Assembly (NCBI GenBank): GCA_947167935.1
Contig: CAMVJU010000001.1
Location: forward strand, 119,494-183,493
Direction of reading: 5' to 3'
DNA: 64,000 bases
Origin: an uncultured Prevotellaceae bacterium
GTDB lineage: Bacteria; Bacteroidota; Bacteroidia; Bacteroidales; Bacteroidaceae
The notes under the pieces are model-generated. The model was not told the origin of the DNA. It did not search any database and worked only from the letters and a program-made list of their open reading frames with translations. The position numbers and the translations under genes are program-made. This document shows, piece after piece, positions 1 through 9,077 of the stretch (its first letter is position 1; every line of letters starts with the position of its first letter).

Positions 1-951
1 CCAAGGCATGTCGAAAGAGGCGCCGAAGGTGAAGTGGCCTTTCTTCGGATAGTATTCAATGGCGACGTTGGGGATGGGGCACCATCGGTCATAGCCTGGG
101 ACGTAGGCAGCGTCGAGCAACAAGTTAGTCTTGATGGAGAGGAACTCGCAGCGGGGAAGGATGACCGGGGCGACCGGAACCTCTGGGATGACTGTGACCA
201 CAGTGTCTACTGGGACAAAGGGGATGACAGGTTCGATAGGCTCAACGGGCTTGACAGGCTCGGCGGGCTTTGCCTTGCGCAGCACCATGATGAAGCGGGC
301 GGTGCGCAGCTGGGGGAAGTAGGTCCTGAAAAGACGCAGCCACAGCTGACCGTTGCGTGCAGTCTGCAGCTTGCTCTTCAGCACTGGCAGGTTGTCGCCA
401 TATTGGTTGCACAGACTCTGTACCAGCTCGTAGTCGGGATCTGCAGCACGGCGCATCATCAGACAGAGCGAGGCGTAGTCCTCGATACTGTTGTCGACGG
501 TAAGTAGGCTGTCGGCCACGTGGTAGGTCATGCGCTGTGCCATGAAATCATACAAGGACTGTGCACGGCGCTGCCCCAGCGTGGCGTTGACCTGTACGGC
601 GCCTTCAGGCGATGCCGTGCCGCGGAACACCATCTTCACCAGCTGCAGGCTGTCGAGGTTGAGCTGCGGAATCACTTTTTGCTCCAGCTCGTTAAGCAGG
701 CTGTTACCTTGCGGCAGCATCCACTGGTTGACAGGGAATACCACGCAGGCAGCTTGGTCGAAGAACTGCTCGTCAGAGAGGGTGGGGATGGGCTCATTGT
801 CATCAAGAATGATGACGTAAGGATAGGACTTGTAGTAGGTGGTGTCGTTGAGATACGGCAATGCCTTCGCGTGCGTGGGCGCGTATAAAAAAAGCCCAAG
901 CAAGAACGCCAAAATGGCGTGTCTGTGTGCGTATCTCAAAACGGTTTTCAC
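1..951 (-). CDS. DUF3575 outer-membrane protein, C-terminus beyond window
   Basis: Only the 5' part is present (317 codons). The start is GTG at 951: an in-frame TAA lies at 964-966 and there is no ATG between. Residues 1-30 form a signal peptide with a hydrophobic core and an AKA cleavage region. About residues 40-200 hold an OmpA-like N-terminal module (VKMVFRGTASPEGA, GQRRAQSLYDFM), followed by a proline/valine-rich linker (residues about 230-265). The last residues (SIKTNLLLDAAYVPGYD, ASFDMPW) match the start of the DUF3575 beta-barrel, a family found in Bacteroidales outer membranes. A -7 element sits at 986-993. The proline linker probably spans a periplasmic or wall-proximal gap. The precise role is unknown. 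Confidence 0.85.
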   Translation of the reverse strand, partial: MKTVLRYAHRHAILAFLLGLFLYAPTHAKALPYLNDTTYYKSYPYVIILDDNEPIPTLSDEQFFDQAACVVFPVNQWMLPQGNSLLNELEQKVIPQLNLDSLQLVKMVFRGTASPEGAVQVNATLGQRRAQSLYDFMAQRMTYHVADSLLTVDNSIEDYASLCLMMRRAADPDYELVQSLCNQYGDNLPVLKSKLQTARNGQLWLRLFRTYFPQLRTARFIMVLRKAKPAEPVKPVEPIEPVIPFVPVDTVVTVIPEVPVAPVILPRCEFLSIKTNLLLDAAYVPGYDRWCPIPNVAIEYYPKKGHFTFGASFDMPW

Positions 952-985
952 TACTTTTTCTTGTTAATTTATGTCTACTAAAGAG

Positions 986-993
986 CAAAATTA
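986..993 (-). promoter_or_regulatory. -7 promoter element of the DUF3575 gene
   Basis: TAATTTTG on the minus strand matches the Bacteroidetes TAnnTTTG consensus, about 35 nt upstream of the GTG start. Confidence 0.6.
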
Positions 994-1105
994 GGAAAAA
1001 TAGTTGAAAACCGCAAATATTTTTTTGTTTTTTTTGCATTTGATGTGCAATTTCTTCGTGTGTGCGTACAACAATATAGAGGAAACGGCTCGTTTCCCGC
1101 TTTTT

Positions 1106-2056
1106 TTATTCTGCGTTACGCTCTTTGTCGAAGGTCTCGTAGGCGTTGACGATGCGCGTCACCAATTTGTGACGTACGATGTCCTTTTGGTTGAGGTTAA
1201 CGACACCGATTCCCTCCACATTTCCAAGGATGTGAAGTGCCTCAATCAGACCGCTTTTTTGGGAATGGGGAAGGTCGATTTGCGATGTGTCGCCGGTAAT
1301 GATCATCTTCGTGTTCCAGCCCATGCGGGTAAGGAACATTCGTATCTGCGCCGGCGTGGTGTTCTGGGCCTCATCGAGGATGACGACAGCGTCGCTCAAT
1401 GTGCGACCGCGCATGAAGGCCAGAGGAGCTATCTGGATGACGTGTTTTTCCATCATATCCTGCAGTTTTACCTGCGGCAGCATGTCCTCCAAGGCATCGT
1501 AAAGGGGCTGCAGATAGGGGTCGATCTTGTCCTTCATGTCACCAGGCAAAAAGCCCAGTTTCTCACCTGCCTCAACGGCTGGTCGGGAGAGGATGATTTT
1601 CTTCGCAGTCTTCTCCTTTAATGCCTTGACTGCCAATGCGATGGATAAGTAGGTCTTGCCTGTTCCGGCTGGGCCTACGGCGAACACCATGTCGTTATTG
1701 TGATAGGCATCGATGAGGTGCTGCTGATTGACCGACCGGGCCTTGATCGGACGTCCGCTGACGCTGTAGCAGACGACGTCGTCAGGCACGTCGTCATTCA
1801 GCCGTTTGCCGCGTGTGATGTCGAGGATATCCTCTTCTTTCAGGGCGTTGAACTTCAGCACATGCTGGCGCATGCGCTCCACGCTCTCCTCAAAGGCGGC
1901 CAGCTGCGCTTCGTCACCCAATACACGTATGACGTTATCGCGGGCCACGATGCGCAACTTGGGATAGAGTGCCTTCAGCATCTGCAGATGGGCGTTGCCT
2001 ACCCCGTAGAAAACGACGGGATCGATGTCTTCTAAGACGATGTGTTTCTCTGTCAA
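1106..2056 (-). CDS. phoH: PhoH-family ATPase
   Basis: The 316-aa protein has the full PhoH layout: an N-terminal KH-like region, Walker A GPAGTGKT near residue 127 and Walker B VVILDEAQN. The length is usual for the family. PhoH-like proteins are cytoplasmic nucleotide-binding proteins with proposed RNA-related roles; the exact function is not settled. It lies 4 bp downstream of clpC and is likely co-transcribed with it from the promoter at 4697-4704. Confidence 0.93.
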   Translation of the reverse strand: MTEKHIVLEDIDPVVFYGVGNAHLQMLKALYPKLRIVARDNVIRVLGDEAQLAAFEESVERMRQHVLKFNALKEEDILDITRGKRLNDDVPDDVVCYSVSGRPIKARSVNQQHLIDAYHNNDMVFAVGPAGTGKTYLSIALAVKALKEKTAKKIILSRPAVEAGEKLGFLPGDMKDKIDPYLQPLYDALEDMLPQVKLQDMMEKHVIQIAPLAFMRGRTLSDAVVILDEAQNTTPAQIRMFLTRMGWNTKMIITGDTSQIDLPHSQKSGLIEALHILGNVEGIGVVNLNQKDIVRHKLVTRIVNAYETFDKERNAE

Positions 2057-2060
2057 TTTG

Positions 2061-4655
2061 TCAGTCTTTAGCTGGTTGAACGTTAAAGGATAGTTCTTCT
2101 TTTTCTGGATTTTTCGTCACGTTGATGGTGCTTCCCAAGGGAATGTCGCCCTCAAGGATGAGCTCGCAGATGCCGTCCTCGACATAGTTCTGAAGGGCGC
2201 GTTTCAGGGGACGGGCACCGAACTGCACATCGTAGCCCTTGGTGGCCACGAACTCGCGTGCGCTGTCGTCCATTTCCACGGTATAGCCGAGGTCGGCTAT
2301 ACGTTTGACCAGCGGTTTCAGTTCCACGTTGACGATGCGCTTGATGGCCTCAAGATCGAGCTGGTCGAAGGTGATGATTTCATCCAGGCGGTTGAGAAAC
2401 TCCGGCGAGAACTGCTTCGACAGCGCCTTCTGCACGATGCTGCGGGCGTGTTCGCGGTCTTGCTCGTTCATCGCCAAACCAATGCTGCCGGCGGTGAATC
2501 CTACACCGCGACCAAAGTCCTTCAATTGGCGTGTGCCGGCGTTGGAAGTCATGATAATCACGGTGTTACGGAAATCTACGAAGCGGCCGTTGCCGTCGGT
2601 CAGACGGCCTTCGTCAAGCACCTGCAGCAGCAGGTTGAAGACGTTGCCGTGAGCTTTCTCAATCTCGTCTAAGAGGACGATGGAGTAGGGCTTGCGACGC
2701 ACGCGCTCGGTGAGCTGTCCACCCTCCTCGTAGCCCACGTATCCCGGAGGGGCACCGATAAGTCGGCTGACGTTGAACGACTCAGTATATTCCGACATGT
2801 CCACACGGATAAGGGCATCGGCCGAACCGAACATAAACTCGGCTAACTTCTTGGCTAAGTAGGTCTTACCGACACCTGTCGGACCAAGGAACATGAAGGC
2901 GCCGATGGGGTGGTTGGGGTCTTTCAGACCCACACGGTTGCGCTGGATGGCGCGCACCATTTTTTCGATGGCTGCATCCTGTGCTATTACGCTTTCTTTC
3001 AGTTCTTTAGCCATTCCCTTGAGGCGGATTCCCTCGCTCTCAGCCATGCGCTGTACGGGCACACCGCTCATCATCGAGATGACGTTGGCCACCTCCTCTT
3101 CGCCCACCGTCTGGCGGTCGTCGTTGTTGCCGTTGCGCCACTGCTCGGTGAGCACGGCCAACTCAGCCTCTAACACCGTCTGACGATCGCGATAACTGGC
3201 GGCCAGCTCGAAGTTCTGGCCGCGTACGGCACTCTGCTTGCGGTCTTTCACACGGGCCAATTCCTTCTCCTTCTCGGTAATTTCGGGAGGAATGGTGCCA
3301 TTCTTTAAATGTACGCGCGAACCGGTCTCGTCCATCGCGTCGATGGCCTTGTCGGGGAAGGCACGGTCGGGGATGTAGCGTTCTGCCAATTTGACACATG
3401 CGGTGAGTGCTTCATCCGTATATTCCACGTGATGGTGGCGCTCGTAGCGGTCCTTGATATTGTGCAAAATGGCCAGTGTCTCGTCGGCCGTAGTGGGCTC
3501 TACGATGACCTTCTGGAAGCGTCGCTCAAGGGCACCGTCCTTCTCGATGGAGTTGCGGTATTCGTCGAGTGTGGTGGCACCGATGCATTGGATGGTGCCT
3601 CGTGCCAGAGCCGGTTTCATGATGTTGGCGGCATCCATGGCTCCAGGCGATCCGCCCGCACCTATGATGGTGTGTATCTCGTCGATAAACACAATGATCT
3701 CGGGGCTTTTCTCCAATTCTTTCAGCAGCGCCTTGATGCGCTCCTCAAACTGTCCGCGGTACTTTGTGCCGGCCACAATGCCTGTCATATCGAGGCTGAC
3801 GATGCGTTTGTCGAAGAACATGGGCGAGCATTTGCGCTGGGCGATAAGCTGCGCCAGTCCCTCAACGATGGCGCTCTTGCCCACGCCGGGCTCGCCGATG
3901 AGGATGGGATTGTTCTTCTTCCTGCGACCTAAGATCTCGAGCACGCGCTGAATCTCCCGCTCGCGACCTACGATGGGGTCGAGCTTGTCTTCCTTGGCAG
4001 CGGCCGTCAGGTCGGTGGAGAAATTATCCAGCACGGGTGTCTTGCTCTTCTGCTTCTGGGCCGTCTGGGTCTTGGAAGCGGGTGAACCGCTTCCCGCAGT
4101 GTTTCCGTCGGTGGGCTCCTCGTATTCCTCCTCGTCCTCATCGGGCAGGGCAATGCCGTCGGTGAGGTGAGATGTGAGAGGTGAGGGGTGAGAGGTGGGT
4201 GAATTGGACTGTGTTTTGTCTGCTGAGCGCAGGAGCGTCAGGGCATCTTCGTAATTCATATCGTTCTGTTCCAGGATTTGTTTGGCTCCGTTGTTCACTG
4301 AGTCGTGCAGGATGGCGAGCAGCAAGTGTTGCTCGTCGACGCGCTGCACATGCTGAATGCGCGCCTCTAGGACGGCCAGCTTCAGGATGTTGCTTGCCCG
4401 CTCGTTGAGCACCAGGTCGTGTGTGTAGCTGGGCTTGAACATGTCATCTTGTCGCACTTTTGCCTCCAGCTCATATTTCAGCTGGGGGATATTGAGACGC
4501 AGGCGGTGGAAAACGTCCACCACCGGGCCCTCTTTCTGGCGCAAGAGTCCCAATAGCAAATGCTCTGGCCCAACGGAGCTTGAGGCCAGACGTGCCGCCT
4601 CCTCTCGCGAGAAAGAGAGGATCTCAGACACTTTCGGTGAGAATTGACTTGTCAT
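2061..4655 (-). CDS. clpC: ATP-dependent Clp protease ATP-binding subunit ClpC
   Basis: An 864-aa HSP100 unfoldase that feeds proteins to ClpP in the cytoplasm. In order: two N-terminal Clp-N repeats (1-145), AAA module 1 with GEPGVGKS near residue 254 and VIFIDEIHT, a UVR-type middle region (about 455-490, ELARVKDRKQSAV...), AAA module 2 with GPTGVGKT near residue 591, and a C-terminal D2-small domain. The linker between the N domain and AAA1 holds an insertion (about residues 151-165, SPTSHPSPLTSHL) encoded by a GGTGAGA-type simple repeat seen elsewhere in the window, followed by an acidic stretch. The promoter lies at 4697-4704 and phoH follows directly. Confidence 0.96.
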   Translation of the reverse strand: MTSQFSPKVSEILSFSREEAARLASSSVGPEHLLLGLLRQKEGPVVDVFHRLRLNIPQLKYELEAKVRQDDMFKPSYTHDLVLNERASNILKLAVLEARIQHVQRVDEQHLLLAILHDSVNNGAKQILEQNDMNYEDALTLLRSADKTQSNSPTSHPSPLTSHLTDGIALPDEDEEEYEEPTDGNTAGSGSPASKTQTAQKQKSKTPVLDNFSTDLTAAAKEDKLDPIVGREREIQRVLEILGRRKKNNPILIGEPGVGKSAIVEGLAQLIAQRKCSPMFFDKRIVSLDMTGIVAGTKYRGQFEERIKALLKELEKSPEIIVFIDEIHTIIGAGGSPGAMDAANIMKPALARGTIQCIGATTLDEYRNSIEKDGALERRFQKVIVEPTTADETLAILHNIKDRYERHHHVEYTDEALTACVKLAERYIPDRAFPDKAIDAMDETGSRVHLKNGTIPPEITEKEKELARVKDRKQSAVRGQNFELAASYRDRQTVLEAELAVLTEQWRNGNNDDRQTVGEEEVANVISMMSGVPVQRMAESEGIRLKGMAKELKESVIAQDAAIEKMVRAIQRNRVGLKDPNHPIGAFMFLGPTGVGKTYLAKKLAEFMFGSADALIRVDMSEYTESFNVSRLIGAPPGYVGYEEGGQLTERVRRKPYSIVLLDEIEKAHGNVFNLLLQVLDEGRLTDGNGRFVDFRNTVIIMTSNAGTRQLKDFGRGVGFTAGSIGLAMNEQDREHARSIVQKALSKQFSPEFLNRLDEIITFDQLDLEAIKRIVNVELKPLVKRIADLGYTVEMDDSAREFVATKGYDVQFGARPLKRALQNYVEDGICELILEGDIPLGSTINVTKNPEKEELSFNVQPAKD
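4161..4203. repeat. GGTGAGA-type repeat inside clpC
   Basis: Tandem, slightly varied GAGGTGAGA units. They are read in frame as serine/threonine/histidine/proline-rich residues in the ClpC interdomain linker. The same unit occurs at 21726-21812 and 49189-49216. Confidence 0.75.
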
Positions 4656-4696
4656 CGATTCGCTTTGCTTTATCGTTAAAAGTGCAAATGACGTGC

Positions 4697-4704
4697 CAAA
4701 GGTA
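4697..4704 (-). promoter_or_regulatory. -7 element of clpC-phoH
   Basis: TACCTTTG on the minus strand, about 42 nt before the clpC ATG. Confidence 0.65.
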
Positions 4705-4768
4705 CGCTTTTTTTCGTATTATCCGTCATTTTTTTGCTCAAAAAAACACCGAAGTCTAAAATAATAAG

Positions 4769-4776
4769 TATTTTTG
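4769..4776 (+). promoter_or_regulatory. -7 element of the C69 dipeptidase gene
   Basis: TATTTTTG matches TAnnTTTG, 31 nt before the ATG at 4808. Confidence 0.65.
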
Positions 4777-4807
4777 CAGTCAGAAAGAAAACATACACAT
4801 CTTATTT

Positions 4808-6511
4808 ATGAAACGACTCTTTATCCTTTCCGTGTTGACTTTGGTCGCCGCAGGCGCCTTCGCGTGTACAAATTTTATAGTAGGTAAGAAGGCGTCGAAG
4901 GACGGCTCTGTGATCTGCTCCTATTCTGCTGATAGCTACGGCATGTTCCAGGGGCTGGTGCACTATCCTGCCGCCAAGCATCCCAAGGGCACGATGCGCG
5001 ACGTGCGTGACTGGGACACCAACAAATACTTAGGCCAGATAGCCGAGGCCGAGGAGACGTACAACGTCATCGGCAATATCAATGAATGGCAGGTGACCAT
5101 TGGTGAGACGACCTTCGGCGGACGCGAGGAGATGGTCGATACGACTGGCATCATCGACTATGGCTCGCTCATCTACATCGCCCTGCAGCGCTCGAAGACG
5201 GCACGCGAGGCCATCAATGTGATGACGACGCTGGTGGAGCAGTATGGCTATTGCTCTGAGGGCGAGACGTTTACGATTTGCGATCCCAACGAGGCATGGA
5301 TTATGGAGATGATGGGTGCCTTTGTGCCTGACTCCATTATGTCCACTCTGAAGCCTGCAGCCCGTAAGCAGCTGGGACGCACTGTGTGGGTGGCCATGCG
5401 TATACCCGACGACATGATCTGCGGTCATGCCAACCAGAGCCGTATCACCACCTTCATGCCTGCCAAGAAAGAGGAGAAAGGAAAGGAAACTGTGCTCTGG
5501 TCGAAGAACGTGGTCAGTTATGCCCGTATCATGGGTTGGTATGACGGCAAACGCGACCAGGACTTCAGCTATAACGCTGCCTATGCTGCGCCCGACTTCT
5601 CCGGCCGTCGTATCTGCGATGCCCGTGTGTGGAGCTTCTTCAACCACTATGCCGACGGCATGGACCGCTATATTCCCTGGGCTGAGGGCCGCGACAAGGA
5701 TGCTGAGGTGTTACCGCTGTGGGTGAAGCCCAACCGTCTGCTGGGCGTCGCTGACGTGGAGACTGCCATGCGTGATCATTTTGAGGGTACGCCCTTCAGC
5801 ATCGGAAACGATGCCAAGGATACCGACATGGGTGGTGGCATCTGGGAGATGCCCTATAGGCCTACGCCGCTGTATTTCGATGTAGACGGGAAGAAGTACT
5901 TTAATGAACGTCCTGTGTCGACGCAGCAGGCCGGTTTTGTCTATGTCAGTCAGATGCGTTCATGGCTGCCGCGTGAAGTGGGCGGCTGTTTCTGGTTTGC
6001 CAATGACGACGGCAATATGGTGCCTTTCACACCCGTGTACTGCTGTGCTACGGAATCGCCAAGACCTTATAATACTCCGGGGGCCGACGACCTGACATTC
6101 TCAATGGACAACGCCTTCTGGGTGCAGAATTGGGTCAGCAACATGGTTTATCCGCGCTACGCAATGATGTTCCCCAGCTTGGAGCAGGTGCGCGACTCAT
6201 TAGACAATAGCTACTTCCGTCTGCAGAAAGAGGTGGAGGACAAGGCCTTGGCCCTCGAACGCAAAGACCGCGTGGCCTATCTCACCGCCTACACCGCCGA
6301 GAAAGCCGAGCAGATGCTGGCACGTTGGAAGCAGCTGGCCACCTATCTTATTGTGAAGTACAACGATATGATCTCAAAGCCTGAGGATGAACACGGCCGC
6401 TTCCTGCGCACGCCTAATGGTCTTGGCGCCACGGTGAAGCGTCCTGGCTATCCGCAGCGCTTCGCCCGCGAGCTTATCAAGCAGACCGGCAGCCGCTACG
6501 AACTGGAGTAA
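4808..6511 (+). CDS. pepD: C69-family dipeptidase, exported
   Basis: A 567-aa Ntn-hydrolase of peptidase family C69 (U34). A signal-like hydrophobic stretch (residues 4-18) ends directly at Cys20 in ACTNF. In this family such a cysteine becomes the N-terminal nucleophile after processing. ITIGETTFGGR-like and GYCSEGETFTICD segments are typical family blocks. It probably cleaves dipeptides in the periplasm or at the outer membrane and supports peptide use. It is monocistronic with its own -7 element and converges on the EF-G2 gene, with a shared terminator at 6688-6722. Confidence 0.9.
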   Translation: MKRLFILSVLTLVAAGAFACTNFIVGKKASKDGSVICSYSADSYGMFQGLVHYPAAKHPKGTMRDVRDWDTNKYLGQIAEAEETYNVIGNINEWQVTIGETTFGGREEMVDTTGIIDYGSLIYIALQRSKTAREAINVMTTLVEQYGYCSEGETFTICDPNEAWIMEMMGAFVPDSIMSTLKPAARKQLGRTVWVAMRIPDDMICGHANQSRITTFMPAKKEEKGKETVLWSKNVVSYARIMGWYDGKRDQDFSYNAAYAAPDFSGRRICDARVWSFFNHYADGMDRYIPWAEGRDKDAEVLPLWVKPNRLLGVADVETAMRDHFEGTPFSIGNDAKDTDMGGGIWEMPYRPTPLYFDVDGKKYFNERPVSTQQAGFVYVSQMRSWLPREVGGCFWFANDDGNMVPFTPVYCCATESPRPYNTPGADDLTFSMDNAFWVQNWVSNMVYPRYAMMFPSLEQVRDSLDNSYFRLQKEVEDKALALERKDRVAYLTAYTAEKAEQMLARWKQLATYLIVKYNDMISKPEDEHGRFLRTPNGLGATVKRPGYPQRFARELIKQTGSRYELE

Positions 6512-6564
6512 TAGCGAATGAGGAGTTTTCTTTCAAACAACAAATGGGTCGTTAGGCTGTAAAA

Positions 6565-6643
6565 GGAACAAAAATCTTCAAAAATCTATCAAAAATAGAC
6601 TGATGCATAGCCATTTTTGCTTTATTTTTGAAGATTTTTGTCC
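6565..6643. repeat. Inverted repeat with about 20-bp arms, MITE-like or RNA hairpin
   Basis: Arms at 6565-6585 and 6624-6643 match except for one extra base, around a 38-nt loop. It lies between two convergent genes and upstream of the main terminator. No coding function is seen. It could be a small non-autonomous element or an extra terminator. Confidence 0.6.
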
Positions 6644-6687
6644 TAATAATCGTTTGGGGTTAAAATTAATTCGCTGTTAAAAAAAGA

Positions 6688-6722
6688 AAAGGAGTTAAAG
6701 ATTTTGGGTCTTTAACTCCTTT
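6688..6722. terminator. Bidirectional terminator between pepD and the EF-G2 gene
   Basis: A perfect 14-bp stem (AAAGGAGTTAAAGA) around a 7-nt loop, with A-rich and T-rich flanks, placed between convergent stop codons. Confidence 0.8.
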
Positions 6723-6745
6723 CGTTGTATAGGTGGCAGTGAGGA

Positions 6746-8908
6746 TTAATCCTCGTCCTTCATCTCTTCCTCGTGAGCCTTGATCAGAGCCTGCTGGATG
6801 TCGTTGGGCACGAGCTCGTAGCTGGAGAACTTGGTCTGGAACGATGCGCGGCCGCCAGTGATGGACGACAGGGCAATCGAATAGCTGGCCAGCTCCTTGA
6901 GAGGAATCTTGGCGTTCAGCTTCTGATAGCCAGCCTCGCTGTCCATACCCATGATGATGGCGCGGCGTCCCTGCAGGTCGCTCATCACATCACCCATGTA
7001 GTCACCGGGCACGAGCACCTCAAGGTCGTAGATAGGCTCCAGCACCTTCGGGCCGGCCTCTTTGAAGGCCATAGAGAAGGCGTTGCGGCCTGCCAGCATG
7101 AACGAAAGCTCGTTGGAGTCGACGGGGTGCATCTTGCCGTCGTAGACGATGACACGCACGTCGCGAGCGTATGAGCCGGTCAACGGACCCTGCTCCATGC
7201 GCTGCATGATACCCTTGAGGATGGCGGGCATGAAGCGCAGGTCGATGGCACCGCCGACGACGCTGTTGATGAAGACGAGCTTGCCGCCCCACTCCAGGTC
7301 GATCTCTTCCTTGCCCTTGATGTTCATCTTAAACTCCTGACCGTTGATGGTGAAGCTCACGGGATCCTCCATGCCCTCGGTGTAAGGCTCGATGATGAGG
7401 TGCACCTCACCGAACTGACCGCTACCACCTGACTGCTTCTTGTGACGGTAGTCGGCGCGGGCCATCTTTGAGATGGTCTCACGATACGGAATCTTCGGCT
7501 CGATGTATTCCACCTGGATCTTCTCGTTGTTCTCCATGCGCCACTTCAGCGTGCGCAGGTGGAACTCACCCTGTCCGTGGACGATGATCTGGCGGAGTTC
7601 CTTCGACTGCTCGACAACCCATGTGGGATCCTCCTGGCGCATCTTGTTCAGGGCAGCCATCATCTTCTCGGTCTCGCTCTCGTTGACAGCCTTGATGGCA
7701 CGTGAGAACTTCGAGTTGGGGAACTTGATGAAGTCGAACTTCCAGTCGGTGTTGTCCTTGCCATTGAGGGTGTTGCCCGTCTTCACATCCTTCAGCTTCA
7801 CGGTGCAGCCGATATCGCCGGCGTTCAGCTGGTCTACCTGGATGCGGTTGGCACCAGCGCAGGCGTAAAGTGTGCCGATGCGCTCCTTCGAGCCGCGGTC
7901 AGCGTTGGTGAGGTCGTCGCCGCTCTTCACGGTGCCGCTCATTACCTTAAAGTAAGACACCTCACCGATGTGGGGCTCGATACCAGTCTTGAAGAAATAG
8001 AGGGAAGCAGGGCCTGCAGCGTCGGGAGTGACCTCAGTGCCAGCGGCATTCTTCACCTTCGGCATCTCGCTGACGAAGGGAACGACGTTGCCGAGGAACT
8101 CCATCAGGCGGCGCACACCCATGTCCTTGCCTGCGCAGACGCAGAATACGGGGTAGATGCTGCGTGTAACCAAACCCTTGCGGATGCCTTCGCGCATCTC
8201 GTCCTCGGTCAGGTCTTCAGTCTCGAAGAACTTCTCCATCAGGGCGTCATCGCCGGCGGCAGCAGCCTCAACGAGGGCGGCCTTCATCTCCTTAGCCTTG
8301 TCGAGCTGGTCGGCAGGAATCTCCTCAATCGTGGGAGCGCCGCCTTCGGGCTTCCACGTCAGCTTCTTCATGATCAGCACGTCGATGATGCTGTTGAAGT
8401 TGGGACCGCAGGCCACAGGATACTGCACGGGCACGCAGTTGTTGCCGTACACCTCCTGCAGCTGGTGCAGAATCTGATCGAAGTCGCAGTTGTCGCGGTC
8501 AAGCTGATTGACCAGGAAGATAACGGGCTTCTGCAGCTTCTCGGTGTTGCGGAAGGCGTTCATCGTTCCCACTTCGGGGCCATACTGGCCATTGACGAGG
8601 ATGAGGGCCTGGTCAGTGACGTTCAGGGCCGTGATAGCACCGCCCACGAAGTCGTCAGAGCCCGGGCAGTCGATGATGTTCAGCTTCTTGTTGTTCCACT
8701 CGGTGTGGAAAACGGTTGAGAAGACTGAATAGCCATACTCCTGCTCCACGGGGAAGTAGTCGCTCATGGTGTTCTTACCCTCTACGGTGCCACGGCGCTT
8801 GATGATGCCGGCTTCGTAGACCATTGACTCGGCAAGAGTAGTCTTGCCGCTACCCGCACTGCCAATGAGTGCGATGTTCTTAATCTCGTTTGTCTGATAG
8901 ACTTTCAT
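6746..8908 (-). CDS. fusA2: Elongation factor G-like protein, EF-G2 type
   Basis: A 720-aa EF-G paralogue with the complete multi-domain layout. The P-loop is GSAGSGKT (residues 16-23). The G3 motif reads DCPGSDDF (80-87) where canonical EF-G has DTPGHVDF, so the catalytic histidine is Ser84. G4 reads NQLD instead of NKMD. Bacteroides carry an EF-G paralogue reported to drive translocation without GTP hydrolysis and to matter under carbon starvation and in the gut. The changed G3 motif fits that type. A -7 element lies at 8964-8971. It is monocistronic. Confidence 0.9.
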   Translation of the reverse strand: MKVYQTNEIKNIALIGSAGSGKTTLAESMVYEAGIIKRRGTVEGKNTMSDYFPVEQEYGYSVFSTVFHTEWNNKKLNIIDCPGSDDFVGGAITALNVTDQALILVNGQYGPEVGTMNAFRNTEKLQKPVIFLVNQLDRDNCDFDQILHQLQEVYGNNCVPVQYPVACGPNFNSIIDVLIMKKLTWKPEGGAPTIEEIPADQLDKAKEMKAALVEAAAAGDDALMEKFFETEDLTEDEMREGIRKGLVTRSIYPVFCVCAGKDMGVRRLMEFLGNVVPFVSEMPKVKNAAGTEVTPDAAGPASLYFFKTGIEPHIGEVSYFKVMSGTVKSGDDLTNADRGSKERIGTLYACAGANRIQVDQLNAGDIGCTVKLKDVKTGNTLNGKDNTDWKFDFIKFPNSKFSRAIKAVNESETEKMMAALNKMRQEDPTWVVEQSKELRQIIVHGQGEFHLRTLKWRMENNEKIQVEYIEPKIPYRETISKMARADYRHKKQSGGSGQFGEVHLIIEPYTEGMEDPVSFTINGQEFKMNIKGKEEIDLEWGGKLVFINSVVGGAIDLRFMPAILKGIMQRMEQGPLTGSYARDVRVIVYDGKMHPVDSNELSFMLAGRNAFSMAFKEAGPKVLEPIYDLEVLVPGDYMGDVMSDLQGRRAIIMGMDSEAGYQKLNAKIPLKELASYSIALSSITGGRASFQTKFSSYELVPNDIQQALIKAHEEEMKDED

Positions 8909-8963
8909 GTAGTTGTTGTTATTGTTATTAGGTGAATGTGCGTTGTTAGTCGCTAAAACGGCC

Positions 8964-8971
8964 CAAAATTA
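8964..8971 (-). promoter_or_regulatory. -7 element of the EF-G2 gene
   Basis: TAATTTTG on the minus strand, giving a leader of about 50 nt. Confidence 0.6.
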
Positions 8972-9060
8972 CACATTTTTGGCCAAAGAGCCAAAAAAAA
9001 CTTTAAAATATTAAGCAAATTTAGGAATGAGACTCTTTTGCATAATTGAAAACTATTCCG

Positions 9061-9068
9061 TATCTTTG
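9061..9068 (+). promoter_or_regulatory. -7 element that decides the hemW start
   Basis: TATCTTTG lies only 9 nt before the ATG at 9078, so transcription starts at or just before that codon. The longer frame from 9027 would begin upstream of the promoter and is excluded. Confidence 0.7.
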
Positions 9069-9077
9069 CAGCACATT

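Noticed and set aside
34..888. Plus-strand frames opposite the DUF3575 gene (34-507, 131-322, 520-888)
   Set aside because: They lie opposite a well-supported minus-strand protein with signal peptide, known domains and promoter, and their translations show no family features.
1080..1098. Terminator behind phoH
   Set aside because: A GGAAACG/CGTTTCC hairpin is present, but the T run is on the wrong side for the minus strand and no plus-strand gene ends here.
9027..9077. Upstream extension of hemW
   Set aside because: The -7 element at 9061-9068 lies inside it, so these codons would not be transcribed.
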